From assembly GCA_049585815.1 (NCBI GenBank), contig JBAVAR010000044.1, positions 1 through 14,886 of the forward strand: a DNA stretch of 14,886 bases, written 5' to 3'. Positions 6,507 to 13,683 of the stretch are shown piece by piece; positions within the stretch are counted from its first letter, which is position 1; each line of letters starts with the position of its first letter. The translations under genes and the position numbers were made by a program. The notes beneath the pieces are model-generated. The model saw only the letters and a list, made by a program, of their open reading frames with translations, was not told the DNA's origin and did no database searches. This stretch comes from DATLSM01 sp049585815 (GTDB lineage Bacteria > Actinomycetota > Thermoleophilia > Solirubrobacterales > 70-9).

Positions 6507-7667
6507 TCATGTTGTGTACTCCGCATTGATGCGGACGTAGTCATAGCCAAGGTCGGCAAACCAGACATGGGCGTCATGTTCGCCGCGGCCGAGGCTCAGC
6601 GACAGCTCGGCCTCCCTGGAGTCATGGGCGAACTCGCCGACATCGATCTGCTCGAGCCCCAGCTCGGGGAGCTCCTCGCCGGCCAACGCCATCCCCGCCG
6701 CCTGGGCAACACGGCCCCAGCCATTGGGGTCGCGACCGAACAGAGCCGTCTTAACTAGGGGCGAGTTGGCGATCGCGCGGGCGGTGCGCTCAGCCTCCTG
6801 TGGGCTCGCCGCCTCGTGCACCCCGGCGCGGCAGACGCGCGTCGCGCCCTCGCCGTCGGCGACGATCTCCAGGGCGAGCTGCAGCAGCACCGCCTCAAGC
6901 AGCCCCTTGGGAAGGGGTCGCTCGGATTCACCGCTGCTCTGGAGGAGCACGGTGTCGTTGGTGCTCATCTGACCGTCGACCGTGATCCGCTCAAATGAGG
7001 CCTCAACCGCGGGGCGCAGGACCGCGGCCGGGTCCTTGACCAGCGCGTCCGTCTGCACAAAGCAGAGCATCGTCGCAAAGCCGGGCTGGATCATCCCGGC
7101 GCCCTTGGCCTGGGCGGAAAGGGTGACGCCGTCGCATCGCACCGTGCAGCGCTTGGGGAAGGCATCGGTGGTCATGATCGCTCTGGCGAACTCCTCACCT
7201 CCGTCTGGCCTCACGGCTGCGCTGGCTCGCCGCACGCCGTCCAGGACCCGCTCCATCGGAAGCGCCTCGCCGATCTTCCCGGTTGCCGCAATCGCGACCA
7301 GGGATGGGTCGAGTCCCAACGCCTCGGCTGCGCTCGCCTGGATCTCGACGGCGTCGCGCATCCCCTGCTCGCCGGTGGCGGCGTTTGCGTTACCGGCCTT
7401 CACCGCGACGGCGCGGATGCGGTCGGGCCTCAGGCTTTCGCGGCAGAGCCGCACCGGGGCAGCCGCCGCAGCGTTGCGGGTCAGCAGCAGCGCCGAGTCG
7501 CAGCGCTCCGATTGTGCGACTAAAACGGCCGCGTCGGTATTGCCGCTCGGCTTCAACCCGCAGGCCACGGCTCCAGCTGCGAAGCCCGGCGCCAGGATCG
7601 CGGGATCGATCTCCTCGATCCCGGCCGGCGGCTTAACCCACCGCGACCTGAAGAAGCCCTCGCTCAC
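6507..7667 (-). CDS. argJ: Glutamate N-acetyltransferase / ornithine acetyltransferase
   Basis: Moves the acetyl group from N-acetylornithine to glutamate, releasing ornithine and recycling the acetyl group; many members also use acetyl-CoA. The 386-residue precursor is normally self-cleaved into two chains. The cleavage site is visible as KGAGMIQPGFATML (188-201), with Thr199 the expected nucleophile and new N-terminus. Other family blocks are GNANAATGEQG (92-102), IMTTDAFPK, STNDTV, and FGRDPNGWGR near the C-terminal third. The GTG at 7667 is chosen because it overlaps the argC stop (GTGA), has GGAGG four bases upstream, and gives the normal family length; a longer reading to 7940 is only argC read in another frame. 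Whether it is bifunctional (also argA-like) cannot be read from the sequence. Confidence 0.96.
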   Translation of the reverse strand: MSEGFFRSRWVKPPAGIEEIDPAILAPGFAAGAVACGLKPSGNTDAAVLVAQSERCDSALLLTRNAAAAAPVRLCRESLRPDRIRAVAVKAGNANAATGEQGMRDAVEIQASAAEALGLDPSLVAIAATGKIGEALPMERVLDGVRRASAAVRPDGGEEFARAIMTTDAFPKRCTVRCDGVTLSAQAKGAGMIQPGFATMLCFVQTDALVKDPAAVLRPAVEASFERITVDGQMSTNDTVLLQSSGESERPLPKGLLEAVLLQLALEIVADGEGATRVCRAGVHEAASPQEAERTARAIANSPLVKTALFGRDPNGWGRVAQAAGMALAGEELPELGLEQIDVGEFAHDSREAELSLSLGRGEHDAHVWFADLGYDYVRINAEYTT

Positions 7668-8692
7668 AACCCCTCCGTCTCCTTGAGACCCAGCATCAGG
7701 TTGAGGTTCTGCACCGCCTGCCCGGAGGCCCCCTTCCAGAGATTGTCGATCGCCGCGAAGGCCAGGACCCGACCGCGCTCCTCGCGCGTTACGTAAATCC
7801 GGCACTCGTTCGTGTCGCGGACCTCGCGCAGGCCCGGTGGGCTGTCGAGGACACGAACGAAGGGCTCCCCGGCATAGCGCTCTCGGTAGATGGCCCGGAC
7901 CTCCTCTCCGCTGATCGGCTCGGTCGTCTGCGCGAAGCAACTCGCGAGCTCACCCTGGTCGAGCGGAAGCAGGTGCGGAACAAAGGTGACCGCGGCGGGG
8001 CTGCCCAACTCTGCCAGCTCCTGCTCGATCTCGGGGCGATGGCGATGACCACCGGTCCTGTAGGGAAAGGCGTTCTCGGTCATCGCCGAGAAGTGGACGA
8101 TGTCATCGGCGCTGCGCCCGTAGCCGGAGGTTCCCTGCATCGCGCTGATCACTACGTCGGCGAGCAGGCCGCGCTCGGCCAGGGGTGCCAGCGCAAGGAC
8201 GCTTGCGGTCGGGTAGCAGCCCGGGGTCGCCACCAGCCTTGCCTCGCGCAGCTGGTCGCGGTGGAGCTCGGTGAGCCCGTAGACCGCTTCGCCGAATAGC
8301 TCCGGCGCGCCGTGCTCGCCATACCAGCGCTCATAGGTCTGCATATCAGTGAGACGGAAATCGGCGGAGAGATCGACTACGAGCAGGCCTGCACGCCGCA
8401 GCGCGGCGACGACTGGGGCGGAGGCGCCGTGCGGATAGGCGACAATCGCGGCATCGAGGCCGTCAAGCTGATCGAGGTCCAGCTCGGTAAGTTCAAGTGG
8501 GACCCGGTAGCGCGGGTAGAGGTCATCGAGTCGGGTCCCGGCGTCGCTGCGCGAGCTGGCCGCGACCAGCTCCAGCCGCGGATGGCGCCAGACGATCTGC
8601 GCGGCCAGGGCCCCGGTGAAGCCGGAGGCACCGGCGATCAGGACCCGGGCTGCCGGCCTTCCGTCGATCGGCTGTGCCTTTGAGTCAGCCAC
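7664..8692 (-). CDS. argC: N-acetyl-gamma-glutamyl-phosphate reductase
   Basis: NADPH-dependent reduction of N-acetylglutamyl phosphate to the semialdehyde, the third step of the pathway. The 342 residues begin with a Rossmann motif, RVLIAGASGFTGAL (about 16-29), and include LVVDLSADFR (104-113), VYGLTEL (137-143) and the catalytic cysteine Cys159 in VATPGCYPTA. The later QGTSGYGRSADD and TGGHRHRPEIEQ segments are typical of type 1 ArgC. The GTG at 8692 overlaps the end of pheT by eight bases and has GGAGG eight bases upstream; the frame reads on to 8941, but that part is pheT in another frame. The Shine-Dalgarno is half of a palindrome described separately, which suggests coupling to pheT translation. 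Confidence 0.96.
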   Translation of the reverse strand: MADSKAQPIDGRPAARVLIAGASGFTGALAAQIVWRHPRLELVAASSRSDAGTRLDDLYPRYRVPLELTELDLDQLDGLDAAIVAYPHGASAPVVAALRRAGLLVVDLSADFRLTDMQTYERWYGEHGAPELFGEAVYGLTELHRDQLREARLVATPGCYPTASVLALAPLAERGLLADVVISAMQGTSGYGRSADDIVHFSAMTENAFPYRTGGHRHRPEIEQELAELGSPAAVTFVPHLLPLDQGELASCFAQTTEPISGEEVRAIYRERYAGEPFVRVLDSPPGLREVRDTNECRIYVTREERGRVLAFAAIDNLWKGASGQAVQNLNLMLGLKETEGL

Positions 8693-11171
8693 GGAGGCTG
8701 CCTCCGATCCGCTGCAGGTCAGTCTCGATTGCGGCGCGCAGCGAGGCGATCTCATCGTCGGTGAGCGTGCGGTCGGCCGCGCGGAACTCCAGCCGCAGTG
8801 TGAGGCTCTTGCGTCCCGCGCCGAGCTGCTCGCCTTCGAAGAGGTCGAAGACCTCGGCTGCCCGGAGCAGCTCCCCTCCCCCTGCGAGGACGGCGCCGCG
8901 CACCTCGGCGGCGCCAACATCAGCGGGCACGACGACCGCAAGATCCTGATGCAGGATCGGAAAGGCCGTCAGATCTACGAAGGTCTCGCGCCCGGCGGAG
9001 GCGGCGCGGATCAGGACGGCGAGCTCGATCTCGAAGGCGACCGCCGCATCGATGTCCCACTCTCTGCAGACGACGGGATGCACCTCACCGATCCAGCCGG
9101 CATCGGCACCGTTGACCTGGACCCGCGCGGAGCGGCCGGGGTGCAGGAAGGGCTCGGCCGCCGGCTCGACTGAGAGCAGCGCTCCGAACTGAGCCACCAA
9201 CGCCTCGAGCACTGCCTTTAAGGCAAAGAAGTCCGCGGGCTGGGGCGAACTGCGCCACGACCTCAAAACCAATGGCCCCGTCGCAACGCAGCCGATGCGG
9301 TGCGGCTCGGCAAACGGCGCCGGGCGCTCACCGGAAAATCCCCCGGGGCCTGATTTGTTCCCAGTCGCCGGCTTCGAACGCGAATTCAGCAGATCAGGTG
9401 GGGAAGGAAGGTAGACCCGGCCCGACTCAAAGAGGGCCACCCGCTCGGCGCCGTGGGCGAGATTGCGAGCGCAGACATCGAGCAGTGATCCGAGCAGCGT
9501 CGTGCGCATAACCGACTGCTCGGCAGAGAGCGGGTTGGCGAGGGCGATTGCATTGGCGCGGAGGTCATCGGCGGGGAAACGCAGCCGTTGCCCCTCCCCC
9601 GGATCGGTGAAGCTCCACCCGACCACCTCATCGAAGCCGAGGTCACGCATCGCGTCCTCAGCGCGCCGACGCAGGTGCTGGGCCCGGCTCAGGGCCCCGA
9701 CCCGCTCGGCAACCGCGGGCAGGGTCGTGGGCAGATGCTCATCGATCCCGTGTACGCGTGCGACCTCCTCGATCAGGTCGACCTCGCGGGTTACGTCGTA
9801 ATGGCGGTCCGCCGACACTGTCACCTCAAGCTCCTCCCCGATTACTTCGACCCCGAAGCCAAGGCGCTCCAGATATGCGACCTGGTCTGCCTGCGGAATC
9901 CTCATCCCCAGCAGGCCCTCGACCCTTGCCGCCCGCAGGCGAAGCCGGCAGGGGATCGGCACCTCGGCAACCTCATCGATTGTCCCCGGCACCAGCCGGG
10001 CACCGCAGAGCTCGACCAAAAGCACAGAGGCGATCCTCTGCGCGCGATCGCAAAGCGCCGGATGCAGCTGCTTCTCAAAACGCGAGGAAGCCTCCGAGCG
10101 CAGCCCCAGCATCCGTGAGGTGCGCAGGATGTTGGTCCCCTTCCAGTTCGCGACCTCGAGCAGCACCGTCGTGGTCTCGCCGGAGACCTCGGAGCTCGCA
10201 CCTCCCATTATCCCCGCGATCCCGGCGGGTCCCTCCTCATCGCAAACGAGGACAGTCTCAGCATCCAAGAGCCGCTCGACCCCGTCCAGGGTCCTCATCC
10301 GCTCCCCCTCGAGCGCGGTGCGAACCGTGAGCGCCCGGCCTGACACCCTGTCGAGGTCAAAGGCATGCAGCGGTTGGGCGGTCAGCAACATCACGTAGTT
10401 CGTGATGTCGACCACGTTGTTGATCGGGCGTTGGCCGGCGGCCGAGAGCCGTGCCTGAAGCCAGGCCGGCGATGGACCGACCTGCACGTCGGTGAACACG
10501 CGAGCGCTGAATCTGGGGCAGAGATCGCCCGCCTCCACGGTGACCGATGCATAGTCGCCGACCGTGCCGTCTCCCGCAGCGGCCGCATCCTCAGACCAGG
10601 GGTCGGCTGCCAGCGGCCTCGCTGTGATCGCGTGCACCTCGCGTGCGACCCCGTGGACGCCGAAGCAATCGATCCGGTTCGGTGTCACCTCGATCTCCAA
10701 CACCGGCTCCGCCAGCGGTAAGACCTTCGCCAGCGGCGTGCCGGCGGCGAGGTTCTCGTCGAGCACAAGGATGCCGCGATGCTCCTCACCGATCCCAAGC
10801 TCATCGGCGGCAAGGATCATCCCCTCGGAGCTGACGCCGCGCAGTTTCGCCTTGCCAAGCTTCTCACCGCCGGGCATCAGCGCACCCGGCAGCGCGAGGG
10901 CGACCGTCTGTCCCGCAGCGACGTTCGGCGCCCCGCAAACGATCGTCCGTTTGTGCTTTCCATCGTCCACGCCGCATACGCGCAAACGGTCTGCGTCGGG
11001 GTGAGGCTTTACCTCGAGCACTTTGCCGACGACGAAATTCTCAGGGCTGGGTGGACCGACCACGGTGACCCGCTCGACCTCGGTCCCCGTCATCACCAGG
11101 CGCTCGGCGAGCTGATCCGCGCTCATCCCCGGATCGCAGTACTCGCGGAGCCAGCTGTAGGGCACCCTCAT
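8685..11171 (-). CDS. pheT: Phenylalanyl-tRNA synthetase beta subunit
   Basis: Partner of PheS in the (alpha-beta)2 enzyme that charges tRNA-Phe. At 828 residues it has the full bacterial layout. An EMAP/tRNA-binding domain (about 40-150) contains HPDADRLRVCGVD and IVCGAPNVAAGQ. The B3/B4 editing domain follows, with NNVVDITNYVMLLTAQPLHA and IMGG. Next come B5 (about 405-480), the catalytic-like core with PLSAEQSVMRTTLL, and a C-terminal anticodon-binding FDX-ACB domain (about 737-828) with DLAVVVPADV and LEFRAADRTLTDDEI. The ATG at 11171 overlaps the pheS stop (ATGA), and a GGAG lies eight bases upstream. An insertion-like Pro/Ser/Gly stretch near residues 590-620 sits between core blocks and is probably a surface loop. 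The gene overlaps argC by eight bases downstream. Confidence 0.98.
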   Translation of the reverse strand: MRVPYSWLREYCDPGMSADQLAERLVMTGTEVERVTVVGPPSPENFVVGKVLEVKPHPDADRLRVCGVDDGKHKRTIVCGAPNVAAGQTVALALPGALMPGGEKLGKAKLRGVSSEGMILAADELGIGEEHRGILVLDENLAAGTPLAKVLPLAEPVLEIEVTPNRIDCFGVHGVAREVHAITARPLAADPWSEDAAAAGDGTVGDYASVTVEAGDLCPRFSARVFTDVQVGPSPAWLQARLSAAGQRPINNVVDITNYVMLLTAQPLHAFDLDRVSGRALTVRTALEGERMRTLDGVERLLDAETVLVCDEEGPAGIAGIMGGASSEVSGETTTVLLEVANWKGTNILRTSRMLGLRSEASSRFEKQLHPALCDRAQRIASVLLVELCGARLVPGTIDEVAEVPIPCRLRLRAARVEGLLGMRIPQADQVAYLERLGFGVEVIGEELEVTVSADRHYDVTREVDLIEEVARVHGIDEHLPTTLPAVAERVGALSRAQHLRRRAEDAMRDLGFDEVVGWSFTDPGEGQRLRFPADDLRANAIALANPLSAEQSVMRTTLLGSLLDVCARNLAHGAERVALFESGRVYLPSPPDLLNSRSKPATGNKSGPGGFSGERPAPFAEPHRIGCVATGPLVLRSWRSSPQPADFFALKAVLEALVAQFGALLSVEPAAEPFLHPGRSARVQVNGADAGWIGEVHPVVCREWDIDAAVAFEIELAVLIRAASAGRETFVDLTAFPILHQDLAVVVPADVGAAEVRGAVLAGGGELLRAAEVFDLFEGEQLGAGRKSLTLRLEFRAADRTLTDDEIASLRAAIETDLQRIGGSLRG
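8693..8705 (-). promoter_or_regulatory. Palindrome covering the argC ribosome binding site
   Basis: On the minus strand GGAGGCAGCCTCC ends at the base before the argC GTG. It is a perfect inverted repeat, and its left half is the argC Shine-Dalgarno. In RNA a four-base stem (GGAG/CTCC) with a five-base loop could hide the site until ribosomes finishing pheT open it. The short stem makes the effect uncertain; the sequence also has to encode the end of PheT. Confidence 0.35.
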
Positions 11172-12238
11172 GAGAACTGCTCCAGCATCCGCATCTCGTT
11201 GTCGAAGAAGCGGCGCAGATCGGGGACCCCGTGCCGCAGCATCGCAACCCGCTCGATCCCGAGGCCGAAGGCAAACCCCTGCACACGCTCGGAGTCATAA
11301 CCCATACCAGCCACGAAGCCGAGTACCTCGGGGTCGACCATGCCGGCTCCCAGGATCTCGATCCAGCCCTGACCCTTGCAGAGGTTGCAGCGCTCACCAC
11401 CGGCCAACTCGCCGCTACCACCGCACTGAAAGCAGGAGATGTCAACCTCGACGCTGGGCTCGGTGAACGGGAAGAAGTGCGGCCGCAGGCGCACCTCACG
11501 CTCATCGCCCAAAAGCGCGCGCACCAACTTCAGCAGCGTTCCTTTCAGGTCGGCGAGGGTGATTCCCTCGGCAATCGCAAGCCCCTCCATCTGGTGAAAC
11601 ATCGGACTGTGGGTGGCATCGGAATCGCGCCGGTAGACCTTGCCGGGAACGACGATGAAGATCGGCGGCCGCGCCATCTCCATCGCCCTCACCTGCACCG
11701 GCGAGGTATGGGTCCTGAGCAGCACCTCCAGAGCCCCGAATCCGGACCCATCCACGTAAAAGGTGTCCTGCAACATCCGGGCCGGATGCCCGGGGGGATG
11801 GTTTAAGGCGGTGAAGTTGTAATAGTCGAGCTCGATCTCCGGTCCCTCCATCACCCGGTAGCCAAGGCCGACCATCACCTCTTCGATCTCCCGCGTGGTG
11901 CGGGTGATCAGGTGCAGATGGCCGACCGGCAGGGGAGGGGCGCCGGGCAGGGTGACGTCGACCCGATCGGCCAGCAGGCGCTCCTCGAGCTCGGCCGAGT
12001 CAAGCAACTTCGCCCGGGAGGCGATTCGCTCTTCGAGGGACTGCCGCGCCTGGTTGGCGGCGGCGCCGACCTCGGTCCGTTGCTCAGCGGGAAGGCCACC
12101 GACGCCGCGCAGAATCGCGGTGAGTTCGGCCTTGCGACCGAGATAGCGGATCCTCAGCTCCTCCAGCTCGGCGGAGTCCCCGGCCGCCCCGATCGCCGCG
12201 CCCGCCTCGCCTCTGATCTCCTCGATCCGCTCAAGCAT
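11168..12238 (-). CDS. pheS: Phenylalanyl-tRNA synthetase alpha subunit
   Basis: Class II catalytic subunit of phenylalanyl-tRNA synthetase, 356 residues, within the normal size range. An N-terminal coiled-coil arm (about 1-90) is followed by the catalytic domain: GYRVMEGPEIELDYYNF (motif 1 region, 126-142), GKVYRRDSDATHSPMFHQMEG (motif 2 region, about 199-219), PSVEVDI and GFAFGLGIERVAML (motif 3, about 321-334). Four cysteines, Cys269, Cys272, Cys284 and Cys287, form a CX2C...CX2C pair that could bind zinc. A related cysteine cluster is common in bacterial PheS, although the spacer here, SGELAGGER, is rather long. The ATG at 12238 is preferred to the upstream start at 12307 because it gives the standard N-terminus and overlaps the methylase stop by only eight bases; the Shine-Dalgarno is weak. 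It is coupled to pheT through ATGA. Confidence 0.97.
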   Translation of the reverse strand: MLERIEEIRGEAGAAIGAAGDSAELEELRIRYLGRKAELTAILRGVGGLPAEQRTEVGAAANQARQSLEERIASRAKLLDSAELEERLLADRVDVTLPGAPPLPVGHLHLITRTTREIEEVMVGLGYRVMEGPEIELDYYNFTALNHPPGHPARMLQDTFYVDGSGFGALEVLLRTHTSPVQVRAMEMARPPIFIVVPGKVYRRDSDATHSPMFHQMEGLAIAEGITLADLKGTLLKLVRALLGDEREVRLRPHFFPFTEPSVEVDISCFQCGGSGELAGGERCNLCKGQGWIEILGAGMVDPEVLGFVAGMGYDSERVQGFAFGLGIERVAMLRHGVPDLRRFFDNEMRMLEQFS

Positions 12239-12953
12239 CGGGCTCAGCCTCTGGCATCGCGAGCGACGATATCCGCTCACAGACGATCGCCGCGGCGGCC
12301 GCAACATTGAGCGACTCGGCCCCCTCAGGGCGCAGGGGGATCGTCACCTGCAGGTCACATTGGGCGAGCACCGCGTCTGGGAGCCCCACCCGCTCGGCGC
12401 CGAGACAGAAGGTTCCCTGCGACTTCTCGACAGCCGCCAGGTCCTCCCCCCCGTGGGCGACCAACCCCACCCTGAGCCGCGGCGTCTCCCCCACTCCCGC
12501 CCTGACCAGCGCTTGACTGAAGATCGAGCCCATGCTCGCCCGCACCGCCTTCGGGGAATGGGGATCGGCGCTATCTGGACCGAGCACGACAGTGCCACCG
12601 ACCAGGGCATCCGCGCTGCGGATGATCGCCCCGACATTGCCAGGATCTCTGACCCCATGCAGGTAGAGGCATGGGGGCTTGATCGCCCTCTCCCAGCGCC
12701 GTGGCCAGACCGCGATCGCCCGGGTCCCCGAGCCGAGCATTGAAAACTCGGCCAGAAGCCGGGGCTCCACTTCCTCCCCTCCGAGACCACTTCCGGCCGC
12801 GGTGAGGAGCAGATGCGGTTCGACCCCCGCCCCGAGCCCGGTCTCGACCAGGTCCTCACCCTCGGTGACGAACAGATCCTCGCGTTCGCGGTTCTTGTGC
12901 TCGCGCAGCCTGCGAACAAACTTCAGCTTGTCGTTTTGGGGGCTCTCGATCAT
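12231..12953 (-). CDS. SpoU-family RNA 2'-O-methyltransferase (TrmH/TsnR type)
   Basis: SAM-dependent ribose methylase of the SPOUT class, 240 residues. An N-terminal RNA-binding substrate domain (1-75) has the usual IESPQNDKLKFVRRLREHKN start. The catalytic knot domain has motif 1 DPGNVGAIIRSADAL (103-117, with Asn106 and Arg112), motif 2-type SPKAVRASMGS (133-143), GAERVGL and motif 3 IPLRPEGAESLNVAAAAAI (205-223). By position between rplT and pheS it corresponds to M. tuberculosis tsnR, which is annotated as a 23S rRNA methylase, but the exact RNA and nucleotide cannot be told from sequence. The ATG at 12953 lies about 40 bases after the terminator U-tract; only a weak AAGAGA precedes it. 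No consensus promoter was seen in that gap, so readthrough or a promoter inside rplT may supply transcripts. Confidence 0.9.
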   Translation of the reverse strand: MIESPQNDKLKFVRRLREHKNREREDLFVTEGEDLVETGLGAGVEPHLLLTAAGSGLGGEEVEPRLLAEFSMLGSGTRAIAVWPRRWERAIKPPCLYLHGVRDPGNVGAIIRSADALVGGTVVLGPDSADPHSPKAVRASMGSIFSQALVRAGVGETPRLRVGLVAHGGEDLAAVEKSQGTFCLGAERVGLPDAVLAQCDLQVTIPLRPEGAESLNVAAAAAIVCERISSLAMPEAEPDA

Positions 12954-12994
12954 CGGTTTGTCTGTTTCTCTTGGTCGGTTCGGTCTCCTGGAAC

Positions 12995-13025
12995 AAAAAA
13001 AAGACGGGCCGTAAGACGGCCCGCC
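12995..13025 (-). terminator. Strong intrinsic terminator after rplT
   Basis: On the minus strand a ten-pair GC-rich stem (GGCGGGCCGT with ACGGCCCGTC, one G-U pair) with a three-base CTT loop is followed directly by eight T residues. It lies 27 bases past the rplT stop and ends the rpmI-rplT transcript. Because a co-directional gene run starts about 40 bases further on, it may be partial and set a step-down in expression rather than a full stop. Confidence 0.92.
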
Positions 13026-13051
13026 CGGGAGAGTGGAGTCTGCGGCTGCGG

Positions 13052-13411
13052 CTAGGCGGCCGCACCCTCCCGGGCTAGCTCCACAAATCGGCGAAACGCA
13101 TCGCGGTCATGCACCGCGATGTCGGCGAGCATCTTGCGGTTGACCTCGACCTCGGCCCGGTTTAATCCGTGGATCAATTCCGAGTAACTCATCCCCTCGA
13201 GCCGCGCCGCGGCGTTGATGCGGGTGATCCAGAGTCGGCGGAAGTCGCGCTTGCGGTTGCGCCGGTCCCGGTAGGCGTACATGCCGGACCGCTGCACCTG
13301 CTCTTTCGCGAAACGGTAGGAGGAGTGCTTGCGGCCGAAATAGCCCTTAGCTTCCTTCAGAACCTTGCGGCGCTTCTTGCGTGCGTTGACGGAGCGTTTG
13401 ACTCTGCTCAC
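13052..13411 (-). CDS. rplT: 50S ribosomal protein bL20
   Basis: Large-subunit protein needed early in 50S assembly, binding 23S rRNA; in several bacteria it also represses its own operon. The 119 residues are of standard length, with a very basic N-terminal half (MSRVKRSVNARKKRRKVLKE) and the conserved AKGYFGRKHSSYRFAKEQV, RRNRKRDFRRLWITRINAA and YSELIHGLNRA segments. The GTG at 13411 overlaps the rpmI stop in a GTGA junction, and a GGTGG lies a few bases upstream. It ends at the terminator described at 12995-13025. Confidence 0.98.
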   Translation of the reverse strand: MSRVKRSVNARKKRRKVLKEAKGYFGRKHSSYRFAKEQVQRSGMYAYRDRRNRKRDFRRLWITRINAAARLEGMSYSELIHGLNRAEVEVNRKMLADIAVHDRDAFRRFVELAREGAAA

Positions 13412-13608
13412 TTGCCACCCCCGAGCAGTGCGCGCACCGTCCGCACATCGGCAGGGGCGATCGCCACCGGTCGCGCCATCCGTCGCTTGCGCTTCGGCGA
13501 CTTTTTCTCGAGGATGTGGCTCGAGTAGGCACGCCGCCCGCGCAGCTTGCCGCTGGCCGTCTTACGAAAGCGCTTCTTTGCGCCGGAGTGGGTCTTCATC
13601 TTGGGCAT
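13408..13608 (-). CDS. rpmI: 50S ribosomal protein bL35
   Basis: Small basic large-subunit protein of 66 residues, starting MPKMKTHSGAKKRFRKTASG, the family signature, followed by GRRAYSSHILEKKSPKRKRR. The ATG at 13608 gives the exact family N-terminus; a longer reading to 13803 would run antisense through wecB and is not real. There is no Shine-Dalgarno in front of the ATG. It is the first gene of its run: infC, which normally precedes rpmI, is replaced by the divergent wecB 75 bases away, so its promoter must lie in that gap or inside wecB. Confidence 0.97.
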   Translation of the reverse strand: MPKMKTHSGAKKRFRKTASGKLRGRRAYSSHILEKKSPKRKRRMARPVAIAPADVRTVRALLGGGK

Positions 13609-13683
13609 CGGGACGCGTATTGAAGCAGACCGGCAGCTGGCCTCGTCAGGGATCGCCGGGCGACGCAGGTACGCTGCCGCCGG
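13609..13683. promoter_or_regulatory. Divergent rpmI/wecB control region with nested inverted repeats
   Basis: The 75-base gap must hold start signals for both genes, but I see no consensus -35/-10 pair on either strand and no good Shine-Dalgarno for either gene. It does hold nested inverted repeats. CGGCAGC (13631-13637) pairs with GCTGCCG (13673-13679), CGTC (13644-13647) with GACG (13662-13665), and TCGCC/GGCGA (13653-13663) lies at the centre. The minus-strand RNA would form an elongated hairpin upstream of rpmI, a possible bL20-type autoregulatory leader or a DNA operator. Both roles are guesses. Confidence 0.35.

Noticed and set aside
6497..6577. N-terminal extension of argB to an upstream start
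   Set aside because: The extra residues are argJ read in another frame; the GTG at 6496 has a Shine-Dalgarno and gives the family N-terminus.
8693..8941. N-terminal extension of argC into pheT
   Set aside because: The added residues are Ser/Arg-rich frame shadow of the pheT FDX-ACB region and precede the Rossmann motif by far too many residues.
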